Assembly (NCBI RefSeq): GCF_036320965.1
Contig: NC_092225.1
Coordinates: 60,995,108-61,059,107, forward strand
Direction: 5' to 3'
Length of the DNA: 64,000 nt
Source of the DNA: Panulirus ornatus
Lineage: Eukaryota > Arthropoda > Malacostraca > Decapoda > Palinuridae
In this document: positions 1 through 8,751 of the stretch, one piece after another
How positions within the stretch are numbered: position 1 is the first letter of the stretch
How the letters are laid out: every line of letters begins with the position of its first letter
Translations under genes and position numbers: made by a program
The notes under the pieces: generated by a model
Seen by the model: the letters and a program-made list of their open reading frames with translations, nothing else
Told to the model about the DNA's origin: nothing
Database searches by the model: none

Positions 1-12
1 TACTCCCCTGGT

Positions 13-101
13 CATGATTCCTCCCCATACCCTCTTGGCCATGATTCCTCCCCATACCCTCTTGGTCATGGTTCCTCCCCATACGCCTCTAGATATGATT
101 C
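13..101. repeat. 27-bp minisatellite
   Basis: Three full units and one partial unit start with 'catgattcctcccc' or a close variant at 13, 40, 67 and 94, giving an exact 27-bp period. A different array follows downstream. No coding role is apparent. Confidence 0.85.
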
Positions 102-189
102 TTTTGTGTTTATCTCCCCAAACTTTTCTAGCCATGCATCCAACGCACATGTCTCCCCATGCACCTCTGGCCATCGACCCTACGTCTAT

Positions 190-700
190 CCATGCTCCCC
201 TCCCCATGCCCCTTCCTGCACGTCTCCCATGCCCCACTGGCCATGCACCCTACCTGCACGTCTTCCCTGCTCCACTGGCCATGCACCCTACCTGCATGTC
301 TCCCATGCTCCACTGGCCATGCACCCTACCTGCACGTCTCCCATGCCCCACTGGCCATGCACCCTACCTGCACGTCTTCCCTGCTCCACTGGCCATGCAC
401 CCTACCTGCATGTCTCCCATGCTCCACTGGCCATGCACCCTACCTGCATGTCTCCCATGCTCCACTGGCCATGCACCCTACCTGCATGTCTCTCCATGCT
501 CCACTGGCCATGCACCCTACGTTCACGTCTGTCCATGCTCCACTGGCCATGCACCCTATCTGCAAGTCTCCCATGCTCCACTGGCCATGCACCCTACCTG
601 CAAGTCTCCCATGCTCCACTGGCCATGCACCCTACGTTCATGTCTCTCCATGCTCCACTGGCCATGCACCCAACATGTCTCACAATGCTCCCATGACCAT
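190..700. repeat. 38-bp minisatellite
   Basis: About 13 units built on 'ccactggccatgcaccctac' followed by a tgcatgtctccc-like part. The unit is 38 bp, which is not a multiple of three, so translation gives a 38-residue super-repeat (3 x 38 = 114 nt) and overlapping plus-strand frames stay open. The apparent 287-, 196- and 190-residue frames here are products of the array. Copies diverge towards both ends ('gttcacgtctgtcc' variants near 520-540 and 630-650). Confidence 0.9.
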
Positions 701-1242
701 GAATCCTGCACACATGGCCCCTTGGCCATAAATGCCCCTATATACCACTCCCCCCTGGCCGTAGACCTCGCCTCAGTCAGGTATGCGAACCATACACAGT
801 CAATCCGTCGTTGTGTTGATTCTCTAAATTGGAAAACCTTCATACGAAAAAAAAAAAAAGAGAATAATATTTTGTGAGGTATTACGATACCTATCTCGGG
901 AGATCCGTCTTGGTGGAGACTCGAACCATTGTAACGTGGTTTCAAGGGTGGCCGCAGATAGCGTCTGCGCCAGTCACGTCCCTGATGAATCGGTTCTGTA
1001 ATGCACACAAAAATGCGATAAATGCGGAGGTGTGAATATCGTAAAGGAAAACAGGATTTTAGTTCCTTTTCGTCTTCGTAATATCCTTCGAAAACATTGC
1101 GTTTTCTTTGGTGGAACATTATCATTCACGCATCAGCTGACAGGAGCCAAGCTTAGGAAACTTCTGGAGTGAATTTTTCCGCGTTTTATATATTGTATGT
1201 TTGATTCCGACTCACAGATGAAATCCATCTTTGACCACATTT

Positions 1243-1245
<3 letters not shown>
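701..1245. other. no recognisable gene
   Basis: Apparently single-copy sequence with one A-run near 847-860. A 189-residue minus-strand frame runs from here back into the 38-bp array, but it has no recognisable domain and I do not call it a gene. Confidence 0.5.
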
Positions 1246-1279
<34 letters not shown>

Positions 1280-1320
1280 ACACGCTGACGTGTGTGTGTG
1301 TGCGCGCGCGTTGCGTGTGT
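1246..1320. repeat. (CA)n then (TG)n microsatellites
   Basis: A CA tract followed by a TG tract with a short cgcgcg core, separated by about 8 bases. The two tracts are complementary and could fold back. The flank to about 1660 shows nothing recognisable. Confidence 0.9.
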
Positions 1321-1664
1321 AAATCTTGTTATTTCAGTCTTACCTCCTCAATCAAGCCTTTGTGGATGACATAGATATAGGCATATGAAACTGCTACTGC
1401 CAGCAAGGGACGAGTGATTAAGAGAGAATTCCTACACTGGAGTTGTACTGGGACGTGTCATAACGTACCTCCTCACACAGTGTCTTCTCCATCCACTGAC
1501 TTACGATAACTCTCACTTCTTTTACACATCCTCACATGTCTCGAATATGTTTAACTTTATGTTTTGATAATCAGACATATCGGTCGAATGCTTGAGGACT
1601 TTTGAATACCATAAGAGCTTTATTTTCTCTCTTGCCTACAAACTATATCGTGTATTGCAGGACA

Positions 1665-1841
1665 AGTTTGGACTTCCGCGGTGAAGCGTTTAGAGTTCCT
1701 GATCGTGACGCATTCACGGGCCGCCCAGGGTCGAGCGCATGGGTTCCATTCCTGGTTGTGGTATTTGGTTCACAGTCGACCCAGCTGTTCATCTACCCTT
1801 AAGGGTTAGTCGATAAAATGGATACCTGACTCAGGCTAAGA

Positions 1842-1845
<4 letters not shown>
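1665..1845 (+). mobile_element. tRNA-derived SINE copy 1, 5' part
   Basis: This matches the SINE copies at 4797 and 63450: a tRNA-like head with 'gtgacgcattcacgggccgc', a decayed B box at about 1741-1752 (gggttccattcc against the canonical ggttcgaatcc), then 'cagtcgacccagctgttcat' and the body segment ending 'gatacctgactcaggctaag'. The A box is degenerate. The element then runs into a (TA)n tract, and its 3' end is found about 1.07 kb away at 2913-2996, so it has been split by later insertions. SINE heads of this kind carry an internal RNA polymerase III promoter; here it is probably dead. Confidence 0.8.

Positions 1846-1900
<55 letters not shown>
1843..1900. repeat. (TA)n microsatellite inside SINE 1
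   Basis: A TA tract at the point where the undisrupted SINE copy (63450-63711) has only a short 'gggtatatgtatatg' segment. It separates the SINE body from the inserted short element. Confidence 0.9.
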
Positions 1901-1902
<2 letters not shown>

Positions 1903-2145
1903 CTTTTTTCTTTCACACTATTCGCCATTTCCCGCGATAGCGAGGTAGCGTTAAGAACAGAGGACTGGGCCTTTGAGGGAATATCCTCACCTGGCCCCCT
2001 TCTCTGTTCCTTCTTTTGGAAAATTAAAAAAAAAAAACGAGGGGGGGGGGGGGGATTTCCAGCCCCCCGCTCCCTTCCCTTTTAGTCGCCTTCTACGACA
2101 CGCAGGGAATACGTGGGAAGTATTCTTTCTCCCCTATCCCCTATA
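1901..2145 (-). mobile_element. short (TA)n-flanked element copy 1 (candidate SINE)
   Basis: One of six copies of a roughly 240-bp element in the window. In its own sense direction it begins near 'cctggggataggggagaaag', passes a 'cgtgtcgtagaaggcgacta' block, a G-rich block with an adjacent T-run, then 'aggcccagtcctctgttctt', and ends in the tail motif read on the plus strand here as 'cccgcgatagcgaggtagcg'. It has no open frame. The poly-G run near 2041-2054 is notable. The shared tail with LINE-A suggests a LINE-mobilised SINE; I see no A/B boxes, so its origin is unclear. Confidence 0.75.
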
Positions 2146-2146
2146 T

Positions 2147-2717
2147 ATAATGTGTGGAAGTCGAAAAAGTTATCTTGGAAACCAAAAATGGGTATGTTTG
2201 AAGGGATAGTCGTTCCAACAATGTTATATGGTTGCGAGGCGTGGAGTATAGATAGAGTTGTGCGGAGGAGGGTGGATGTGCTGGAAAAGAGATGTTTGAG
2301 GACAATATGTGGTGTGAGGTGGTTTGATCGAGTAAGTAATGAAAGGGTAAGAGAGATGTGTGGTAATGAAAAGAGTGTGGTTGAGAGAGCAGAAGAGGGT
2401 GTTTTGAAATGTTTTGGTCCCATGGAGAGGATGAGTGAGGAAAGATTGACAAAGAGGATATATGTGTCAGAGGTGTAGGGAACGAGGAGAAGTGGGAGAC
2501 CAAATTGGAGGTGGAAAGATGGAGTGAAAAAGATTTTGAGTGATCGAGGCCTGAACATGCAGGAGGGTGAAAGGCGTGCAAGGAATAGAGTGAATTGGAA
2601 CAATGTGGTATACCGGGGTCGACGTGCTGTCATTGGATTGAACCAGGGCATGTGAAGCGTCTGGGGTAAACAATGGAAAGTTTTGTGGGGCCTGGATGTG
2701 GAAAGGGAGCTGTGGTC
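2147..2717 (+). pseudogene. LINE-A fragment 1 (C-terminal coding part)
   Basis: A 5'-truncated copy of the LINE-A ORF starting directly after a short TA tract. It encodes the region after the RT palm: MLYGCEAW-like, 'LRTICGVRWFDRVSNERV', then VLKCFGPMERM (consensus VLKWFGHMERM). An in-frame stop at 2476-2478 precedes the G-R-P-N-W-R-W-K-D block. Reading resumes to the normal C-terminus (AVIGLNQGM-like, stop near 2655) and a short 3'UTR. Comparison is with the 45.7-47.9 kb copy. This is a non-functional relic. Confidence 0.85.
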
Positions 2718-2912
2718 TCGGAAAGATTGCCCAACCCACCCATATACACATGTACATAATTCATACTTGCTGCCTTTATTCATTCCCGTCGCCACCTCGC
2801 CACACATGAAATGACAACCCCCTCCTCCCGCATGTGAGCGAGGTAGCGCTAGGAAAAGACAACAAAGGCCACATTCGTTCACACTCAGCCTCTAGCTGTC
2901 ATGCATAATGCA
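2718..2912 (-). mobile_element. LINE-A 3'UTR segment in inverted orientation
   Basis: The coding strand of LINE-A fragment 1 stops at 'ggtctcggaaagattg'. From 2718 the sequence is the reverse complement of the LINE-A 3'UTR: 'cccaacccacccatatacac', then 'cattcccgtcgccacctcgc', the tail-like block 'cccgcatgtgagcgaggtag', and the reverse complement of 'gacagctagaggctgagtgt'. In the 8.75 and 24.4 kb copies this UTR is in sense orientation directly after the same point. Confidence 0.8.
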
Positions 2913-2996
2913 TGTATATGACGTTAATGAGATGGCCTTGATTAAGGCCACAGTTGCCCGTGCCGTCTCGGCTTACATAAGAAAAACAACCATTGA
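2913..2996 (+). mobile_element. tRNA-derived SINE copy 1, 3' part
   Basis: 'acgttaatgagatggccttg' followed by 'ggccacagttgcccgtgccg' and an A-rich end matches the 3' end of the SINE copies at 5212 and 63640. 'ggccttgattaaggcc' can form a small hairpin. This completes the SINE that begins at 1665. Confidence 0.8.
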
Positions 2997-3059
2997 GTGA
3001 GATTGTCATACCTTTGAATAAGACTCTACGAACACTGGGCGCGGTGGCAGCTCAGCCTT

Positions 3060-3190
3060 AGAGCTGACCCTTAAGGGCACTCATGTAGAAACCCAGCTCA
3101 TCATACGAAGGGAGTGGTACAGTCGTGCTCAATGGTTGTCGTACCGTGGTCGTGCTCAGTGGTTTCAAACACTCAAGGTTTAGTGTACAG
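3060..3190 (+). repeat. relic of the converging-arm minisatellite core
   Basis: Holds 'tgacccttaagggcactcat', then 'cccagctcatcatacgaagg', then two arm-like units ('gtggtacagtcgtgctcaat', 'cgtaccgtggtcgtgctcag'). The same order of core and arm units is seen at 32.7, 33.85 and 39.3 kb. There is no clear left arm here. Confidence 0.6.
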
Positions 3191-3364
3191 TCCTCGCTGT
3201 ATCTTATTCCATTTTGCGTCGTCGTGCCATTAGAGATTATTGTTTCCTCTCAGACTGAAATCGTCTTGCACTCTTATGATTAAAGAATCATCTGCTTATA
3301 ACAAAAAGAAATTGTTGACGTGCATCTGAAATTAAAATAATTTTCCATTTTGTACATAGGAGAG

Positions 3365-3725
3365 GATTCCGCTAACACATATCAAAAGTATTTCACAATC
3401 TGTACAATTACATGGGACAGTCGTACATGGAGTATGCTAACATATGTTATAATTAAAGTTATTTCAAAGTTTGTACATATATGAGTGTGGGAATATGTAC
3501 GCGACTCTGGTAATACATAAAATAAAGATGATTCACTTTTTGTACATGTACGTGGGACATTTTTACGGAACTCTGGTACCACATGTCTAAAACATAGGCA
3601 CTTTACATTTCGTACATGTACGTGGGATAAGCGTACGAGATTCTAATAGCCCATATCAAAAGTATTTTAACAGTTTGCACGTGGGATTGCTGCACGGGAC
3701 TGTGCTAACACGTGCCAAAAGCTTC
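3365..3725. repeat. degenerate ~68-bp minisatellite
   Basis: About five diverged units with landmarks 'ctaacacatatcaaaag', 'tttgtacatgtacgtgggac' and 'acgggactctg'. Landmark spacing is roughly 60-73 bp. Old and not coding. Confidence 0.75.
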
Positions 3726-3861
3726 ACGAGGAGTCAGTACACAACACACCTTGTTGTCCGGCACGCCCAGCGCATCACCACCGTTAAGATGGAGTTACAT
3801 CACTAGCGTTCACAAGGCGATGACATCACTTGCGTTCATCCTCATCCGTCATGCAAGAGGA

Positions 3862-3863
<2 letters not shown>

Positions 3864-3914
<51 letters not shown>
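3864..3914. repeat. (CA)n microsatellite
   Basis: Uninterrupted CA dinucleotides; encodes only artefactual TH repeats. Confidence 0.95.
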
Positions 3915-3917
<3 letters not shown>

Positions 3918-3989
3918 GCAAAGATCACTATGTCCTTCCCACTTCGACATGAAATAGCTTTCTCCCAGTGAGTTATATATATCTGCACA

Positions 3990-4240
3990 TCTCTGGTCTT
4001 AACTCAAATTGCACGCCTGTAATCCTCACTGCAACCACAACACATCTTTCATCATACACTCAACAGTTAGAGATTCTCTGTTCTTACCTACAACACTGTA
4101 CATTTAGTGATCTTAACTACAACCATTTGTGTCTCAGTGATCATAACTACAACACCTTACACACTAATGTTCTGAGCTACAATCGTTTGTCCAGCTCTGC
4201 TCTTCACTACAACTTTCTGCAGGTCTTTGCTCCTAAGTGG
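3990..4240. repeat. 30-bp minisatellite
   Basis: The landmark 'ctacaac' or a variant recurs at 4029, 4088, 4117, 4147, 4177 and 4207, i.e. every 29-30 bp (one copy of the landmark is lost between 4029 and 4088). Because the unit is 30 bp, a 94-residue frame stays open; I regard it as non-coding. Confidence 0.75.
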
Positions 4241-4257
4241 ATTCCCCTGTGAGTACT

Positions 4258-4560
4258 GGGGATGAATGAATCATGACCAGGACCTGCCTTCACCTGGTGT
4301 GTGGTGGGGAGGGGTGAGTCATGACTAGGACCTGCCTTGACCTGGTGTGGTAGGGAGGGGTGAGTCATGACCAGGACCTGCCTTCACCTGGTGTGTGGTG
4401 GGGAGGAAGGAGTCGTGACCAGGACCTGCCTTGACCTGGTGTGTAGTGGGGAGGGGTGAGTCATGACCAGGACCTGCCTTCACCTGGTGTGTGGTAGGGA
4501 GGGATGAGTCATGACCAGGACCTGCCTTCACCTGGTGTGTGGTGGGAAGGGATAGGTCAA
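4258..4560. repeat. 48-bp minisatellite
   Basis: About six units of 'gtcatgaccaggacctgcct' plus 'cacctggtgtgtggtgggga'. Landmarks lie at 4318, 4364, 4412, 4460 and 4508 (period 46-48 bp). The minus strand stays open because 48 is divisible by three (repeating VKAGPGHDS), which is an artefact. Confidence 0.9.
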
Positions 4561-4597
4561 TTCCAGGACCTTCGATTGAGATCGTGGGAACATGTGC

Positions 4598-4785
4598 TGG
4601 TGAAGGCGTGGGTACATGGATTAGTGAGAGTGAGGATACATGGACTAGTAAGAGTGAGGATACATTGACTAATGAGAGTGTGTGTACAGGGACCAGTAAG
4701 CGTGTGAATGCATGGACTAATGAAGGTATGGGTTCACGGAACTGTCAAAGTATGGGCACTTGAGCTAGTGAGAAATTGGATACCT
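4598..4785. repeat. 24-bp minisatellite, left block
   Basis: Units such as 'gaggatacatggactagtaa' + 'gagt'. The same unit resumes at about 5290 after the SINE, so one array was interrupted. Divisibility by three keeps a short frame open. Confidence 0.8.
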
Positions 4786-4796
4786 GGGATAACAAT

Positions 4797-4946
4797 ATTA
4801 GTTTGGTGGTGTAGTTGTTAGCGTTTACGGGCCGACCAGGGTCGAGCGCATGGGTTCGAATCCTGGTTACGGCAGTCGGTCCGCAGTCAACCCAGCTACC
4901 CTTGGGGTTGGTCGATAAAATGGATACCTGACTTAGGCTGGGATAT

Positions 4947-4948
<2 letters not shown>
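4797..4948 (+). mobile_element. tRNA-derived SINE copy 2, 5' part
   Basis: The clearest promoter-like head in the window: A-box-like 'tggtgtagttg' at 4807-4817 and B box 'ggttcgaatcc' at 4853-4863, about 35 bp apart, as in tRNA-derived RNA polymerase III promoters. The body ('gtcaacccagct', 'gatacctgacttaggctggg') matches the other copies. It enters a (TA)n tract at 4949 and its own 3' end is at 5212-5281. Confidence 0.88.

Positions 4949-5040
<92 letters not shown>
4949..5040. repeat. (TA)n microsatellite inside SINE 2
   Basis: About 90 bp of TA at the same internal point of the SINE where copies 1 and 3 are also disrupted. Confidence 0.95.
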
Positions 5041-5044
<4 letters not shown>

Positions 5045-5211
5045 AAGGATCACAATTTGTCGCGTGAACAAGATATTCCTGAGTCCACGGGGAAAATGAA
5101 ACACGATAAGTTCCCAAGTGCACTTTCGTGTAATAATCACATCATCAGGGTAAACACAAGAAATATAACAGTCAGTTGATATACATCGAAGAGACGAAGC
5201 TAGGACGTCAT
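5041..5211 (-). mobile_element. Penelope-like element 3' tail fragment
   Basis: On the minus strand this reads 'gatgtgattattacacgaaa' followed by gtgcactt, the same block that follows the GIY-YIG relic at 13290-13325. I infer it is the 3' tail of a Penelope-like retroelement. It lies between a (TA)n tract and the 3' end of SINE 2, so it inserted into that SINE. No protein-coding part remains. Confidence 0.65.
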
Positions 5212-5281
5212 ATAGCGTTAATGGGATGGCCTTGATTAGGGCCTCAGCTGCCCGCTCCGTCTCAGCTAACATAAAAAAGGA
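5212..5281 (+). mobile_element. tRNA-derived SINE copy 2, 3' part
   Basis: 'agcgttaatgggatggcctt', a 'cagctgcccgctccgtctca' block and an A-rich terminus match the intact copy at 63640-63711. Confidence 0.85.
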
Positions 5282-5289
5282 CGTAGGCT

Positions 5290-5655
5290 AGCGAGAGTAT
5301 AGGTAACATGGATTAGTGAGTGTGTGGGTATATGAGCTGGTGAGAGTATGGATACATGGACTAATGAGAGTATGGGCACATGGGCAAGTTAAAGTCTGAT
5401 TACCTTGTCTTGTGAATGTGTGGGTACATGGACTAGTGAGAGCATAGGTACATCATGGGCTAGTCAGAGAATGGTCACATGCATTAGTGACAGTATGAAG
5501 AGATGCGGTAGTTAGGGTCCTGGTAATTGGGCAAGTGAGAGTACAGGTGTATGGGTCGGTGAGTGTATGGGTACATGTGATACTGAGTGTATGGGGACGT
5601 GGGCTAGTAAGAGTATGAGAACATGAGCTAGTGAGAGTATGGGTACTCAAGTTAA
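5290..5655. repeat. 24-bp minisatellite, right block
   Basis: Continuation of the array at 4598 ('gtatggatacatggactaat', 'gagagtatgggcacatgggc'), more diverged to the right. Minus-strand translation gives HTLTSP-type artefacts. Confidence 0.75.
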
Positions 5656-5866
5656 TGATGATATAATAAAAAGGAATTACATGTTGATGAGTCAGATTCG
5701 GCACACCATTGAGTATATGAGTACAATTATGAGTGTTCCCGTGTAAAATACTAGGATGTATGTGAGTCAGATGGGAATGGGTTGCCTCATCGTCTAACCT
5801 CACTTTCGGGTGTGTTTGAGTACGTCTCTATTATGAGGCTGTGATTAAAGGGAAGGTCGTGGGAAG

Positions 5867-5868
<2 letters not shown>

Positions 5869-5917
<49 letters not shown>
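5869..5917. repeat. (GT)n microsatellite
   Basis: Pure GT tract. Nothing recognisable from 5656 to here or from here to 6185. Confidence 0.95.
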
Positions 5918-5918
<1 letters not shown>

Positions 5919-6180
5919 TGGCCCGGAGCGTGTGAAACTACGTAATCACCCTTAAGGAGTGACCACTCGGGGTCAGAGGTCGCCGATGACCCGCCCAAGA
6001 ATTTCCTGGTTGTTATTTATAGAAATTTACACCTTCATTGAGTCACCTGAAACACGGAACCTGTGCACTTGGCCATCCTGGTTGGGGCGAGGTCACCTGA
6101 TCCTTTTCCCAGGCTACAGTTCAACTTGTGTTCATGGAAAAAAAGTGGGGAAAGTATAATAGGAATTTCAGATATGTCTA

Positions 6181-6185
<5 letters not shown>

Positions 6186-6249
<64 letters not shown>
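6186..6249. repeat. (CT)n microsatellite
   Basis: Pure CT tract directly upstream of a LINE 3'UTR-like block; its LSLSLS translation is an artefact. Confidence 0.95.
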
Positions 6250-6252
<3 letters not shown>

Positions 6253-6261
6253 TGATCACAT

Positions 6262-6425
6262 TTTCCCGCGTAGCGAGGAAGCGCCAGGAATGCTCGAGAG
6301 AATGGCCTCATTACCTCACATCCACTCTCGTGCTCTTATGTATAAATGCCTTGAAGCCACAGCTCCTTATCCACAACCACGAACGCACACCTTTCCATGG
6401 TTTCTCCTGACCGCTTCATATACTC
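6262..6425 (-). mobile_element. LINE 3'UTR-like relic
   Basis: Starts with 'cccgcgtagcgaggaagcgc' (a variant of the tail motif) and ends with 'cctttccatggtttctcctg' and accgcttca, which parallels the LINE-A block 'tttccatggtttaccccaga' + cgcttcac at 45868. In between, 'cttgaagccacagctcctta' parallels the LINE-A 'ccgaaaccacagctcccta'. Probably a related subfamily's 3' end. Confidence 0.6.
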
Positions 6426-6451
6426 TAGTTTAAGACGTTGAAATTATATAA

Positions 6452-6622
<171 letters not shown>

Positions 6623-6917
6623 AACCAAGAGGTATAAACCACTCAGACCTACACATTCAACGACACGGTCATGTAATGATGATGCATGACTATTTCAGAG
6701 CGTGCTGCCTGACTGGCTGGCTGGCTGGTGAGTTGTTTCTGGGAAAGCCATCCAGGTGAGTGCATGAGGAGGACAGCATGGTGAGTTGTGTGAGGCTTAT
6801 GGAGTCGGTACGTGGGTCAGGAGCATCTGTGTCTACTGAACAAAAGATTTGACTGGAAGTATTAGAGATACAGCATTACGAACCACTCTTCTAAGATTCC
6901 TGCTACTTTGAGGCATA

Positions 6918-7126
<209 letters not shown>

Positions 7127-7152
7127 TATTTATACAGACATACATATGTATA

Positions 7153-7387
7153 TCCCTGGGGATAGGGAAGAAAGAATACTTCCCACGTATTCCCTGCGTG
7201 TCGTAGAAGGCGACTAAAAGGGAAGGGAGCGGGGGCTGGATATCCTCCCCTCTCGTTTTTAGTTTTCTTAATGAAGGAGCAGAGCAGGGGACCAAGTGGG
7301 ATACTCCCTCAAAGGCTCAGTCCTCTGTTCTTAACGCTACCTCGCTAACGTGGGAAATGGCGAATAGTATGAAAAAGAAAAAAAAAG

Positions 7388-7388
<1 letters not shown>
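7153..7388 (+). mobile_element. short (TA)n-flanked element copy 2
   Basis: Sense-orientated copy: 5' 'ccctggggatagggaagaaa', 'cgtgtcgtagaaggcgacta', 'aggctcagtcctctgttctt', tail 'cgctacctcgctaacgtggg', then an A-rich end running into (TA)n. TA tracts bound it on both sides. Confidence 0.8.

Positions 7389-7473
<85 letters not shown>
7389..7473. repeat. (TA)n between short element and LINE-A copy 2
   Basis: Roughly 85 bp of TA; serves as the flank of both neighbouring elements. Confidence 0.95.
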
Positions 7474-7476
<3 letters not shown>

Positions 7477-8510
7477 TTCTCCAGATCCATAAATGCTACA
7501 CAAATATTATCCTCAAACATCTCATTTCCAACACATCCACCCTCATCCGCACAACCCTATCTATAGCCCACGCCTCGCAACTATATAACATTGTTGGAAT
7601 CACTATTCCTTCAAACATACCAATTTTTGCTTTCCGAGATAATATTCTCGCCCTCCACACATTTTTCAACGCTCCCAGAACTTTCGCCCCCTCCCCCACC
7701 CTGTGACTCACTTCCGCTTCCATGGTTCCATTCGCTGCTAAATCCACTCCCAGATATCTAAAACACTTCACTTCCTCCAGTTTTTCTCCATTCAAACTAA
7801 CCTCCCAGTTGACTTGTCCGTACAGTACCTATAACCTTGCTCTTATTCGCATTTGCTCTCAGCTTTCTTCTTTCACGCACTTCACTAAACTCAGTCACCA
7901 GCTTCTACAGTATCTCACCCAAATCAGCCACCAGCGCTGTATCATCGGCGAGCAACAACTGACTCTCTTCCGAAGCCCTCTCATCCGCAGGTGACTGCAT
8001 ACTTGCCCCTCTCTCCAAAAACTCTTGCATTCGCCTCCCTAACAACCCCATCCATAAACAAATTAAACAACCATGGAGACATCACTCATCCCTGCCGCAA
8101 ACCGACATTCACTGAGAACCAATCATTTTCTTCTCTTCCTACTCGTACACATGCCTTACATCCTTGTTAAAAACTTTTCACGGCTTCCAGAAACTTGCCT
8201 TCCACACCTTATACTTTTGATACCTTCCACAGAGCATCTCTATCAACTCTATCATATGCCTTCTCCAGATCCATAAATGCTACATACAAATCCATCTGTT
8301 TTTCTAAGTATTTCTCACATACATTCTTCAAAGCAAACACTTGATCCACACATCCTCTACCACTTTTGAAACCACACTGCTCTTCCCCAATCCGAGGTCC
8401 TATACATGCCTTCATTCTCTCAATCAATACCCTCCCATATAATTTCCCAGGAATACTCAGCAAACCTATACCTATGTAATTTGAACACTCACTTTTATCC
8501 TATTTACCTT

Positions 8511-8515
<5 letters not shown>
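7474..8515 (-). pseudogene. LINE-A copy 2 (RT and C-terminal region, broken)
   Basis: Read on the minus strand from 8515: 'LLSIPGKLYGRVLIERMKA'-like RT fingers, GFKSGRGCVDQVFALKNV, motif A AFMDLEKAYDRV, then frameshifts and stops. 'LRQG' is followed by TGA where the 45.7 kb copy has Cys. Later segments match KCFRYLGVDL and MLYSCEAWAIDRV. The copy ends abnormally: near 7500, after LRIIF, it jumps back to a roughly 30-bp repeat of the motif-A region (gtagcatttatgg... to ggcatat) before the TA tract. It lacks the true C-terminus and 3'UTR, so it is chimeric and dead. Confidence 0.85.

Positions 8516-8572
<57 letters not shown>
8516..8572. repeat. (TA)n at 5' boundary of LINE-A copy 2
   Basis: TA tract immediately upstream (minus strand) of the truncated LINE copy. 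Confidence 0.95.
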
Positions 8573-8576
<4 letters not shown>

Positions 8577-8599
8577 TTATTACTATCATTATAGTGATA

Positions 8600-8690
8600 C
8601 TTAATCTTCGTTTCCCGTGTGAGCGAGGTAATACCAGAAACAGAAAAAGAAGAACCCGCCCGCTCATATCCATACATATGTACATACACG
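8600..8690 (-). mobile_element. tail-motif block of an unrecognised LINE/SINE
   Basis: 'cccgtgtgagcgaggtaata' is a decayed copy of the shared tail motif, followed by 'cagaaacagaaaaagaagaa' and then a diverged tatacatac-rich stretch to about 8750. Confidence 0.45.
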
Positions 8691-8751
8691 CATATATACG
8701 TACATATACATACATATACATATCACATATACATATACATACGCTTGCAAA

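Noticed and set aside
14..877. 287-residue frame at the window start
   Set aside because: Explained by the 27-bp and 38-bp arrays; no start context, domain or second exon seen.
4797..4880. Functional tRNA gene
   Set aside because: A and B boxes are present, but the sequence continues into a repeated SINE body and does not fold as a full cloverleaf that I can draw; four relatives in the window share the body.
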